A stretch of 6,655 nt of DNA from JAWOJF01 sp046481785 (lineage in GTDB: Bacteria; Bacteroidota; Ignavibacteria; Ignavibacteriales; Ignavibacteriaceae), in the NCBI GenBank assembly GCA_046481785.1, contig JAWOJF010000133.1, positions 1 through 6,655 on the forward strand, given 5' to 3'. Below, one piece after another: positions 1-6,315 of this stretch. The translations under genes and the position numbers were made by a program. The notes beneath the pieces were generated by a model, which saw only the letters and a list, made by a program, of their open reading frames with translations, did not search any database and was not told the DNA's origin. Each line of letters opens with the position of its first letter. Position 1 is the stretch's first letter.

Positions 1-204
1 TTTAACTTCAACTTCCTCTTTATCCCACAATGTTACAATTACATCTCCCGATTCTGTGGTTAAAACCAAATCTTTTCCGGAAGATATTTTAAACGTCCGG
101 TGATGAAGAGTTTCTGTGGATAGATAGCTCGGAGTAGTTGTTTCTGCAGCAAGAAAAACGCTGAATATTAAACAGGATAATAGTGTAATAAAAGATAATT
201 TCAT
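1..204 (-). CDS. Secreted DUF4097-like protein, N-terminal part (runs off left edge)
   Basis: Reading the minus strand from the ATG at 204 gives 68 open codons up to the window edge, so the gene is truncated at its C-terminus by the window. Residues 1-20 form a signal peptide: MK, a hydrophobic core, then FLAAE, with probable signal peptidase I cleavage near residue 19-20. An LLSC at residues 8-11 lies too early in the core to be a convincing lipobox. The mature start contains the pattern FKISSGKDLVLTTESGDVIV followed by a Trp and an acidic EEVEVK. This resembles the first strands of DUF4097 beta-repeat (adhesin-like) proteins, in which a 'sGdv.v..w....v.v' pattern repeats. The exact role of such envelope proteins is unknown. 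A GAGG Shine-Dalgarno lies just upstream (around 211-214). The start and signal peptide are well supported; the family name rests on about 30 residues. Confidence 0.72.
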   Translation of the reverse strand, partial: MKLSFITLLSCLIFSVFLAAETTTPSYLSTETLHHRTFKISSGKDLVLTTESGDVIVTLWDKEEVEVK

Positions 205-356
205 TCCAGACCTCATAATAATTATTGTTTATTATTTAGACCCCGGATAAAGCTTAAAGGTTACTAATCGGGAACACTATATCCGCAAAATCACCGATAC
301 ACCATATAGCACAAAAAAGTAAATACAGCATAATGGATGATTCATTTATTGATTGA

Positions 357-566
357 TTACAGCTTACCGTGTCTTTTCATTGTTTCAGTCCATTCCTCAA
401 TGTTAAGCTGCTCTGATTCTTCAATCAGCATAATGGGAATGTTGTCTTCAATGCGGTATCTCCTCCGTGTTTCCTTATCAGTTGAAACAAGAAAATCACC
501 GTCAAGTAAAAGATCTGCTTTCGTTTCCGGGCAGCAGAGAATATCGAGAAGTTCTTTACTTATCAT
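357..566 (-). CDS. Trm112/YcaR-like small protein with degenerate zinc site
   Basis: This 69-residue protein has the layout of the Trm112p/YcaR (UPF0434) family: an N-terminal LLDILCCPETK (residues 6-16), a short beta-hairpin, and the diagnostic RYRIEDNIPIML segment (residues 36-47) followed by an acidic helix. Length is normal for the bacterial family (about 60-70). In archaea and eukaryotes Trm112 activates methyltransferases; the bacterial role is poorly defined. The usual CPxC and second cysteine pair are not intact: only C11 and C12 remain, with Thr where the second CPxC cysteine would be and no later cysteine, so zinc binding is unlikely. The ATG at 566 is the natural start, with only a weak AGG upstream. 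A TATAAT box at 610-615 could drive it independently of the cytochrome gene, whose terminator lies just upstream. The open frame on the opposite strand here looks like a shadow. Confidence 0.8.
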   Translation of the reverse strand: MISKELLDILCCPETKADLLLDGDFLVSTDKETRRRYRIEDNIPIMLIEESEQLNIEEWTETMKRHGKL

Positions 567-609
567 ATTATTGCCTGTTTTTATTTCAAAAATAGGTTAG
601 AAACAGATA

Positions 610-639
610 ATTATAAATAGTATTAGGCAAACTATGAAA
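610..639 (-). promoter_or_regulatory. Possible promoter of the Trm112-like gene
   Basis: The minus strand carries a perfect TATAAT (plus-strand positions 610-615) about 44 bases upstream of the start at 566. A weak TTTCAT lies 18 bases further upstream (634-639). It lies just downstream of the cytochrome terminator, where an independent promoter would be needed. In AT-rich DNA a TATAAT alone is weak evidence. Confidence 0.28.
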
Positions 640-640
640 A

Positions 641-676
641 TTTTAAAAAATAAAAGGCGGGAAAATATCCCGCCTT
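641..676 (-). terminator. Intrinsic terminator of the octaheme cytochrome gene
   Basis: A 9-bp perfect stem (654-662 with 668-676; core GGCGGGA/TCCCGCC) closes a 5-base loop. On the minus strand it is followed at once by a T-rich run (641-653, TTTTATTTTTT-like). It lies 27 bases beyond the cytochrome stop codon at 703. This is a textbook rho-independent terminator and separates the cytochrome from the Trm112-like gene. Confidence 0.9.
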
Positions 677-702
677 GAACTAAGTCTATTTAGTTGAATA
701 AA

Positions 703-2184
703 CTACTTGATAAGGACCATTTTCCTGGCTGCAGAATATTTATTAGAAGTTATTTTATAGAGATAAACACCACTTGGTAATCCTGCTGCATCAAAATTAA
801 CAGAATGTCTGCCTGCACTTAAATAGCTGTCAGTCAATGTCGCTATTATTTCACCGGTCATTGAATAAACAATTAACTGTACATCACCTGCGACCGGTAG
901 TGTGAATTCAATCTTCGTAGAAGGATTGAATGGATTTGGAAAGTTCTGTGCTAAAGAATAAGCTGTTGGCAATCCAGTTTCTCCTTCAACACTCACACCC
1001 TGCTGATGAATATTAGGAGCATACTGTGCTGCCCATGTAACACTTTCATTTACGTGGCATTGTAAACAAGTATAATCAAGAGTTAAACCGGATAATCCAT
1101 TCGCGTCAGTTTTAATGAATTTTAGACCGGCAGCTATAGTAGTATCCAGATTATCAAACATTGTAATCGGCTCTGTAATTATTCTCCAGAAGTGTGCACT
1201 TTGCTCTGAAACATAAGGTGAAAGTGCGTCTGCATTTTTAGCAGCAAAAGGCATATGACAATCAGTACAAGTTGCTACTTCGGGACCGTGTCCTGGTATA
1301 GATTTTCCGGGATGACAGGATTCGCAGGAAGGAGTTGGTTTAATGCCTCCGAGTTGTTCATAATAAACACCTTTGTGCGGATCGTGACAGGTTGCACAGG
1401 TCATATTTGCTAAATGATGTTTTGATGCAAACATCATATCGCCTTGTTCACGATGACGAATGAATCCTGTAGGAACAGTTTGAACTGTTTCTGGTAACCA
1501 TTCAACTCTATAGTTCCAGGCAAAACTGGTTCCTCTGTCACGCGCGTGACAATTATTACAAGTTGTATAACCATCCTTTGGAGGTTTTACACCAGAAGGA
1601 TTAGATAAGTGACCACTAGCCGGACCATGGCAAGCTTCACAACCTACTCCGGCCTCAGCCCAGCTTCCCTGAATACCAGGGTAAGGATCAAATGCTGGTG
1701 TTTTTGTAGTACTTGGACCCGTGGTATGACATCTATAACAAGAATAATTGTACATTTGTGTGCCCGGAGGACCTTGAACATATCGCACCCAGCGATTAGT
1801 TGGTATGTGATATCTTGTACTATCACCAATTATTACATAACCAAGTGTATCAAGAAAACGAGCGTTTGAGTGATAACCTCCCATTACCCAGCCGATAGTA
1901 TTCCACGTATAACCTATTGGTGATTGCGGTACACCCGGCTGAATTGTATAGTTTACATTTGGTCCTACAACTTTCTGGGAAGATAAACCTGCCGGATAAG
2001 AAGGACCTTGTCCGCCAGTAAGTTTCTGTAATTTATAAGGATGACCTGATTTTTGCCAATCGGAGTGAACACCGCTATGACAAGTTTGACAAGACTGACT
2101 GCCTACATAGTTCTGAGCAACAAGTGTTGTAAGTAAGCCCGTTAAAACAACAAAGGCAATTATTAGTAACAATGTTTTTTTCAT
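703..2184 (-). CDS. Secreted octaheme cytochrome c with T9SS C-terminal sorting domain
   Basis: A 493-residue exported electron-transfer protein. Residues 1-23 are a signal peptide (MKK, hydrophobic core, cleavage near LVAQ). Eight CxxCH heme-attachment motifs have cysteine pairs at 32/35, 149/152, 182/185, 209/212, 263/266, 287/290, 306/309 and 373/376. All end in His, with no CxxCK catalytic variant. The GCEACHGPASGH segment (181-192) is typical of cytochrome c554-like multiheme proteins, and CTDCHMPF (306-313) followed by SAHFW (329-333) also recurs in multiheme cytochromes. Free His such as H40, H48, H256, H257, H270, H331 and H393 may be distal ligands. Residues about 404-493 are a T9SS type A sorting domain (QNFPNPFNPSTKIEF, AGLPSGVYLYKI, C-terminal KMVLIK), predicting export across the outer membrane and surface attachment or release. 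The start at 2184 has an AGGAGA Shine-Dalgarno (2189-2194). The gene is monocistronic: divergent from the two-component genes and closed by its own terminator. The redox substrate is unknown; extracellular electron transfer or an N/S-oxyanion reductase or oxidase are possibilities. Heme count and tail are certain; the enzyme class is not. Confidence 0.95.
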   Translation of the reverse strand: MKKTLLLIIAFVVLTGLLTTLVAQNYVGSQSCQTCHSGVHSDWQKSGHPYKLQKLTGGQGPSYPAGLSSQKVVGPNVNYTIQPGVPQSPIGYTWNTIGWVMGGYHSNARFLDTLGYVIIGDSTRYHIPTNRWVRYVQGPPGTQMYNYSCYRCHTTGPSTTKTPAFDPYPGIQGSWAEAGVGCEACHGPASGHLSNPSGVKPPKDGYTTCNNCHARDRGTSFAWNYRVEWLPETVQTVPTGFIRHREQGDMMFASKHHLANMTCATCHDPHKGVYYEQLGGIKPTPSCESCHPGKSIPGHGPEVATCTDCHMPFAAKNADALSPYVSEQSAHFWRIITEPITMFDNLDTTIAAGLKFIKTDANGLSGLTLDYTCLQCHVNESVTWAAQYAPNIHQQGVSVEGETGLPTAYSLAQNFPNPFNPSTKIEFTLPVAGDVQLIVYSMTGEIIATLTDSYLSAGRHSVNFDAAGLPSGVYLYKITSNKYSAARKMVLIK

Positions 2185-2201
2185 ATTTTCTCCTGGTTTA
2201 A

Positions 2202-2231
2202 TAAAGATATTTTAATATCTGTCTACTCAAA
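2202..2231 (-). promoter_or_regulatory. Possible Bacteroidota-type promoter of the cytochrome gene
   Basis: On the minus strand TTTG (2228-2231) is followed after 18 bases by TATCTTTA (2202-2209). This is close to the Bacteroidota promoter form TTTG-N(about 19)-TAnnTTTG. Transcription would start near 2195-2198, leaving a very short leader before the AGGAGA at 2189-2194. The match is imperfect (final A instead of G) and it is not established that this organism uses that promoter class. Confidence 0.3.
2205..2220. repeat. Inverted repeat overlapping the cytochrome promoter region
   Basis: AGATATT-TT-AATATCT is a perfect 7-bp inverted repeat with a 2-base centre, lying 21 bases upstream of the cytochrome start codon and overlapping the candidate promoter element. 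The symmetry and position suit a dimeric repressor or activator site, but AT-rich DNA yields such palindromes by chance fairly often. Confidence 0.4.
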
Positions 2232-2240
2232 ATTAACATT

Positions 2241-2260
2241 TGTTAAAAGTTGTTGAAAGT
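2241..2260. promoter_or_regulatory. Tandem 10-base direct repeat, candidate response-regulator site
   Basis: TGTTAAAAGT is followed immediately by TGTTGAAAGT: nine of ten bases match, at one-helical-turn spacing (equivalently GTTAA-N5-GTTGA). OmpR/PhoB-family regulators typically bind head-to-tail half-sites spaced 10-11 bases apart, and such a regulator is encoded 88 bases downstream. The repeat also lies 57 bases upstream of the divergent cytochrome start, so it could serve autoregulation, cytochrome control, or both. A flanking TTAAC-ATTT-GTTAA palindrome (2233-2246) overlaps its left copy. Confidence 0.4.
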
Positions 2261-2267
2261 AAACAAT

Positions 2268-2285
2268 TATGAAATGTTTTTCATA
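2268..2285. repeat. Inverted repeat in the divergent intergenic region
   Basis: TATGAAA-TGTT-TTTCATA is a perfect 7-bp inverted repeat with a 4-base spacer, 63 bases upstream of the response regulator start. No T-run follows it on either strand, so it is not a terminator. It could be an operator or may be chance. Confidence 0.35.
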
Positions 2286-2347
2286 TTCTTTTCTCAATTT
2301 TTATTTGGTTTTAGTTTAATTTTAAGTAAAGAAAAATAGAGTGAATT

Positions 2348-3019
2348 ATGGAAATATTAATAGCTGAAGACGAGCAACAAATTGCCGATACCCTGAAGAA
2401 AAATTTTTTGGATGAAGGGCATCACGCAATAATTGCTCCTGATGGCGAGGAAGCTTTAATACTCGTTAAGAAAATCAAGTTTGACGCGATATTACTGGAC
2501 TGGAAAATGCCTGTTGTTTCCGGTATAGAGGTGTGCCGTTTACTTCGAATACAGGACAAAATAACACCAATAATACTACTAACAGCCCTGGATGGCGTAT
2601 CGAACAAAGTAGAGGCACTTGATGCTGGTGCAGATGACTATATAACCAAACCGTTTTCTTTTCAGGAAGTTTTGGCTAGAATTAATGCTGTGGTAAGACG
2701 ATCCAATCTTGGCAGAGAAAAAATAGAATTCGATAATCTTGTTATCGATCTGTTAAAAAGAAAAGTATTGAACCACAGGAATGAAGAATGCCATCTTACA
2801 GAAAAGGAGTTTGAGTTGTTTAAGTACTTTTTAGAGAATATAGGCGAAATACTAAACAAAGATTTGTTGTGCGAAAAAGTTTGGGAACTTAATTTTACAC
2901 CCACTACAAATATTTGTGAAGCAACCGTGAAAAACCTAAGAAAAAAACTTGAAGAATTTACCGGCAAGAAGTATATTAAAACTATTTACGGAGAAGGGTA
3001 TATTCTTATTGAAGAATAA
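2348..3019 (+). CDS. OmpR/PhoB-family two-component response regulator
   Basis: A 223-residue DNA-binding response regulator of normal family length. The receiver domain (about residues 1-117) has the acidic pocket E7/D8, phospho-acceptor D51 in LLDWKMP, switch residue T79 in LLTA, and K101 in DDYITKPF. A winged-helix DNA-binding domain follows (about 126-223), with LTEKEFELFKYF (150-161), the recognition-helix region ICEATVKNLRKKLE (189-202) and the wing IYGEGYIL (213-220). All key phosphorylation residues are present, so it should be a functional switch controlled by the kinase encoded next to it. The ATG at 2348 is preceded only by a weak AGAG-like sequence. The gene is divergent from the cytochrome gene and shares a 163-base regulatory region with it. 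Its targets cannot be read from sequence; the neighbouring cytochrome and its own operon are the obvious candidates. Confidence 0.95.
   Translation: MEILIAEDEQQIADTLKKNFLDEGHHAIIAPDGEEALILVKKIKFDAILLDWKMPVVSGIEVCRLLRIQDKITPIILLTALDGVSNKVEALDAGADDYITKPFSFQEVLARINAVVRRSNLGREKIEFDNLVIDLLKRKVLNHRNEECHLTEKEFELFKYFLENIGEILNKDLLCEKVWELNFTPTTNICEATVKNLRKKLEEFTGKKYIKTIYGEGYILIEE
2991..2998 (+). promoter_or_regulatory. Ribosome binding site that favours a TTG start for the kinase
   Basis: GAGAAGGG lies 10 bases upstream of the in-frame TTG at 3009, inside the last codons of the response regulator. It favours that TTG over the ATG at 2949, which would put about 20 residues of non-membrane sequence in front and overlap the regulator by 71 bases. 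Confidence 0.5.
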
Positions 3020-4424
3020 ATACATTAAAAAATTATTTGTTACCGACACAATAAAACGGTTTACAATTGCAAACGTAATTCTGTTTCTTTTTATTCTTAT
3101 TCTATTCAATATTCTTACTATTTCATTAACCAGTTTTCTGCTTCATCAGTCGCTTGATGCACGTCTTGAGCACGAAATAGAAAATATTCTTATTACGTTA
3201 ACAGTTGAAAACGGTAGGGTTGAGGTTATTGATTACAGGGAACTAAATGAACCTGACTTTAAGAAGCTAACTGGAAACCCGTACTTTCTTCAAATATATA
3301 GTCAATCCGGAGAAATTATAATCGAAAGCGATAATATTAAGCTTTATCATCCACTTCCGATTAATCCCGAAATATTTTATTCTGATTATGAGTTTATGGA
3401 TCTGAAAATCAATAAGGATATGCTCAGAGTTGCATATTATCCTCTCCTCGATAATAACAACGATTATGTAGCAACTTTGCAGCTTGCTATATTTGAGTCA
3501 GACTACATAATAGTTATGAGAAGGGTGATCCTTTTTAATCTGATATTGTTTCCTGTTGTCTTGCTGATGGTAATTCTTGCAAGTTTTTACATATCCAGAA
3601 GAAGCTTTTTACCAATAAATAAAATAATGGACACAGCAAATGCAATTTCAGCAAGTAATTTAAGTGAGCGTATTAGTGTTGACGCAAAACCGGAAGATGA
3701 ACCCGGCAGATTAAGAGATACTCTTAATAATCTGTTTGATAGAATTGAAAGTTATGTTGATGAGGTCTCTCACTTCACAGATCAGGCATCACACCAACTA
3801 GTGAATCCGCTTACTGCCATAAAGTCTGAACTTGACTACCTTTTAAAAAAGGAAAGAACTACGAATGAGTATAAAGAGGCGCTTATTGTTCTTCAAAAGC
3901 AGGCTGATAGTATGATCTCGATAGTCAAGACTCTTCTCATTATTGCAAAAAGTGATAAAAGGAAAACAGAAAGCCACTCAATTTTTAATTTCACCAACCT
4001 CATATTAAATGAGGTCAAAAGCTACTTTACTGATAATAAAATAACTTATGAAATAGAAAAAGATATTTATCTCAGAGGAGAATCTGATAAATTCTTAATG
4101 TTAATGCAAAATCTCGTAAACAATGCAATCAAATTTTCAGATGTTGATAGCACGATAAGAATTATTTTAAAGAAAACTTTTCATAATGTTGAATTGTCGG
4201 TTGAAGATAGCGGAATTGGAATTAGTGATGATGAAAAAGAAAAGGTGTTTGAAAGATTTTATCGCTCTGAAAGAACTGAAAAATTCGGACTAAAGGGACA
4301 CGGCTTAGGCTTGAGTCTTGTTAAATCAATAGTTACTGAAGCAAAGGGCAAAATAGAAATACAGGATAATATTCCGAAAGGAACAATTATAAAAATTGTT
4401 CTACCAGCTCTTGAGTTAGAGTAA
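3009..4424 (+). CDS. Membrane sensor histidine kinase, partner of the upstream regulator
   Basis: From the TTG at 3009 this is a 471-residue kinase whose start overlaps the regulator stop by 11 bases, a normal arrangement for coupled two-component genes. An in-frame ATG at 2949 would add 20 residues but is less likely. Order of parts: TM helix 1 (about 20-46), an extracytoplasmic sensor of about 125 residues with no recognised motif, TM helix 2 (about 173-195), HAMP linker (about 195-250), HisKA helix with phospho-acceptor H262 in ASHQLVNPLTAI, then a HATPase domain. The ATPase shows the N-box NLVNNAIKF (N368, N372), the G1 box DSGIGI (D400), the F-box VFERFYRS and the G2 box GHGLGL (430-435). 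All ATP-binding boxes are intact. The conserved acidic residue after the histidine (usual HExxT/N) is Gln here. The signal sensed is unknown. Cognate pairing with the regulator follows from adjacency. Confidence 0.93.
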   Translation: MKNKYIKKLFVTDTIKRFTIANVILFLFILILFNILTISLTSFLLHQSLDARLEHEIENILITLTVENGRVEVIDYRELNEPDFKKLTGNPYFLQIYSQSGEIIIESDNIKLYHPLPINPEIFYSDYEFMDLKINKDMLRVAYYPLLDNNNDYVATLQLAIFESDYIIVMRRVILFNLILFPVVLLMVILASFYISRRSFLPINKIMDTANAISASNLSERISVDAKPEDEPGRLRDTLNNLFDRIESYVDEVSHFTDQASHQLVNPLTAIKSELDYLLKKERTTNEYKEALIVLQKQADSMISIVKTLLIIAKSDKRKTESHSIFNFTNLILNEVKSYFTDNKITYEIEKDIYLRGESDKFLMLMQNLVNNAIKFSDVDSTIRIILKKTFHNVELSVEDSGIGISDDEKEKVFERFYRSERTEKFGLKGHGLGLSLVKSIVTEAKGKIEIQDNIPKGTIIKIVLPALELE

Positions 4425-4546
4425 CTTTGAGCTCCTAATTGATAACGGACATAAGATTTCTTCATTCATTCTAATAGAAGTGGATGTTATTTTCTCTCCA
4501 CCAAAATCATTTTGTAAATTCAGATTGTTAATTATTTATATTTTTT

Positions 4547-5044
4547 ATGCAGACATTTACATATCCTTTTTACGCCAGGCTGATTTATCGTTACGGAAAT
4601 CTTTTTGCAACGGTTCTGCTTGGTCTATATCTGGTTCCTGTTGTTTTGGGTGCTGATGAAAACCTGTATTTGTTGATACCTCTAATAATTACTTTGTTGC
4701 TTCTTTACTACATAAATAAAAAATATTTAACTCTTTACAAGGTAATGCCATATAAAATCGATGCAGATGATGAAAAACTGGTATGTAAAGATTTCATTTT
4801 TTCGGATAAGGAAATAATAATTTATTATAAGGATATTGAATCACTTTCAGGAGGAATATTTGACGGTAAACTCCGCGGATTAATGAAAGTATGTGACGGT
4901 AAAAATAGAATTTGTATAGGTTTTTCTGATAAGATGAAAGATTCAAAAAAACTAATTACGTTGATTCTGAGCAAAGTGAATAAAAATATATATAATGATG
5001 TAATTGATAAACTTCAGGCATTGAAGAAGGTAAAGAAAAAATAA
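4547..5044 (+). CDS. Two-TM membrane protein, possible PH-like domain; function unknown
   Basis: I do not recognise this 165-residue protein by name. It has a short N-terminal cytoplasmic stretch, two closely spaced hydrophobic helices (about 18-35 and 39-56), then a roughly 110-residue soluble part that should be cytosolic and ends in the basic tail KKVKKK. The soluble part alternates short beta-like strands (KLVCKDFIF, EIIIYYKDIESL, LMKVCDG, RICIGF) and closes with a helical region. This layout recalls bacterial PH-like domain proteins anchored by a two-TM hairpin; the resemblance is structural intuition, not a motif match. The ATG at 4547 is the only reasonable start (an in-frame stop lies at 4529) but has no Shine-Dalgarno, so it may be leaderless or use an AT-rich leader. 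It ends one base before mnmA and is probably cotranscribed with it. No clear terminator separates it from the kinase gene 122 bases upstream. Confidence 0.8.
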   Translation: MQTFTYPFYARLIYRYGNLFATVLLGLYLVPVVLGADENLYLLIPLIITLLLLYYINKKYLTLYKVMPYKIDADDEKLVCKDFIFSDKEIIIYYKDIESLSGGIFDGKLRGLMKVCDGKNRICIGFSDKMKDSKKLITLILSKVNKNIYNDVIDKLQALKKVKKK

Positions 5045-5045
5045 A

Positions 5046-6098
5046 ATGAAAGTTGCGGTATTATTATCAGGCGGAGTGGATAGTTCGGTTGCACTTCGGC
5101 TTCTGAAAGAAGCCGGACACAATGTTACAGCATTTTACCTTAAGATATGGCTTCAGGATGAGTTTTCGTTTCTCGGTGACTGTCCCTGGGAAGAAGATCT
5201 TGAGTTTGCTCACGGAGTTTGTAAACAGGCAAACGTTCCTCTGGAAATTCTTAATCTGCAAACAGAGTACTGGGATACAGTTGTTTCTTATACCATTGGA
5301 GAAATTAAAGAAGGCAGAACTCCCAATCCGGATATGTACTGTAACTCACTTATCAAGTTTGGTCAATTTTATGATAAGATTGACTCATCTTATGAAAAAG
5401 TTGCAAGCGGGCACTATGCAAGAGTGGAAAACCTAAATGGAAAGTATTTGCTTAAAACTTCTCCCGATCCTATTAAAGATCAGACTTACTTTTTAGCATA
5501 TCTGACTCAACAACAGCTATCTCGTGCATTTTTCCCGATAGGTGCTTTTACAAAAAGAGAGATAAGGGAACTTGCACATAAATATCAGCTCCCGAATATG
5601 GAAAGGAAGGACAGTCAGGGTATTTGTTTTCTCGGACAAATTAAATTCAATGAATTCGTAAAACACCATCTTGGCGAGTTGCCTGGTGAAATTGTTGATA
5701 TTGATTCCCGTAAATTGATGGGGAGGCATTCAGGATATTACTATTATACTATAGGCCAACGCTCTGGATTGGGTCTTGGCGGCGGACCGTGGTATGTTAT
5801 CAAAAAAGATATAGTTAACAACATAGTTTATATTTCAAAGGAAAATATAATCAGCAGAGCACGAAATGAATTTTATGCCGGCAAGTTCAATTGGATAAAT
5901 AAAAAGCCGGTAGATTGTGAAGAATTAAGAGTTAAAATAAGACACGGAGCAAATTCTTATAACTGCACTTTACATTTTGAAAATGAAAAAAGAGCTCTTA
6001 TTAAAATGAAAGAATCAGACCAGGGGATTGCCGCAGGACAGTTTGCAGTTTTTTATAAGGATGATATTTGTCTGGGCGGAAGCGTTATACTCGAATAG
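5046..6098 (+). CDS. mnmA: tRNA-specific 2-thiouridylase MnmA
   Basis: A 350-residue cytosolic enzyme that uses ATP and a relayed persulfide sulfur to put the 2-thio group on U34 of tRNA Lys, Glu and Gln. The PP-loop ATP pyrophosphatase motif is at residues 8-16 (SGGVDSSVA). The first catalytic cysteine is C99 in RTPNPDMYCN and the persulfide-carrying one is C194 in DSQGICFLG, matching the two active cysteines of the E. coli enzyme. Other family blocks are SGHYAR (121-126), KDQTYFLAYL (144-153), the YYYTIGQRSGLGLGGG region (232-247) and a C-terminal beta-barrel ending with a GQFAVFY segment. The segment around 40-60 (GDCPWEEDLEFAHGVC) follows the plastid/organelle-like MnmA version rather than the E. 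coli one. Length is normal and complete. The ATG comes one base after the upstream stop, suggesting translational coupling; a GAAGAAGG about 15 bases upstream is a distant Shine-Dalgarno. Confidence 0.96.
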   Translation: MKVAVLLSGGVDSSVALRLLKEAGHNVTAFYLKIWLQDEFSFLGDCPWEEDLEFAHGVCKQANVPLEILNLQTEYWDTVVSYTIGEIKEGRTPNPDMYCNSLIKFGQFYDKIDSSYEKVASGHYARVENLNGKYLLKTSPDPIKDQTYFLAYLTQQQLSRAFFPIGAFTKREIRELAHKYQLPNMERKDSQGICFLGQIKFNEFVKHHLGELPGEIVDIDSRKLMGRHSGYYYYTIGQRSGLGLGGGPWYVIKKDIVNNIVYISKENIISRARNEFYAGKFNWINKKPVDCEELRVKIRHGANSYNCTLHFENEKRALIKMKESDQGIAAGQFAVFYKDDICLGGSVILE

Positions 6099-6102
6099 AT
6101 AA

Positions 6103-6303
6103 TCAGGCTTCAACAGAAAGGCGGTTAAACTCTGAGGAAGTTTTTTCGTTTTTGATAGATATCAACTTATTACATTCCATACATATATACGCATAGCGTA
6201 CACCTATCACGGATTCCAATCTTGCCTTCCATACTTCTGTGACATCCTTTCCGCAGCCGGGGCAATTCAGTTTGATTTTTATTTGTTCAATGGATTTTGT
6301 CAT
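6103..6303 (-). CDS. Small zinc-ribbon protein, function unknown
   Basis: A 66-residue protein with two cysteine pairs, C14/C17 (NCPGCGKD) and C41/C44 (YICMECNK), spaced as in a zinc ribbon; a single Zn(II) would tie the two knuckles together. Between them is a short basic-aromatic stretch (VWKARLESVIGVRYAY). No enzymatic motif is present, and such mini-proteins often bind nucleic acid or partner proteins. The well-formed paired cysteines argue that this is a real gene despite its size. The ATG at 6303 lacks a clear Shine-Dalgarno. The gene converges on mnmA with only 4 bases between stop codons, and a 7-bp inverted repeat lies 13 bases upstream of its start. Confidence 0.75.
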   Translation of the reverse strand: MTKSIEQIKIKLNCPGCGKDVTEVWKARLESVIGVRYAYICMECNKLISIKNEKTSSEFNRLSVEA

Positions 6304-6315
6304 TATGCTTTTAGG

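Noticed and set aside
277..309. CTATAT/ATATAG inverted repeat between the first two genes
   Set aside because: Only 6 AT-rich base pairs with a 21-base gap; expected by chance and not a terminator.
337..600. Plus-strand 87-residue open frame
   Set aside because: It covers the Trm112-like gene on the other strand and has a Ser-rich, low-complexity product with no family signature; it is a shadow.
1609..1869. Open frames on both strands inside the cytochrome gene
   Set aside because: The true frame here carries three heme motifs; the alternatives have no recognisable domain.
2422..2967. Minus-strand frames opposite the response regulator
   Set aside because: They are antisense to conserved receiver and winged-helix motifs, with Ser/Phe-rich products typical of shadows.
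4259..4465. Minus-strand 68-residue frame over the kinase end
   Set aside because: It is antisense to the conserved G2 box of the ATPase domain and its composition is not protein-like.
4480..4514. Possible terminator between the kinase and the two-TM gene
   Set aside because: The GTGGA/TCCAC stem is only 5 bp with an 11-base loop and no T-run follows; the adjacent CAAAA/TTTTG is also too short. No confident terminator is called.
5122..5729. Alternative frames inside mnmA on both strands
   Set aside because: They overlap the PP-loop enzyme, whose catalytic cysteines and motifs fix the real frame.
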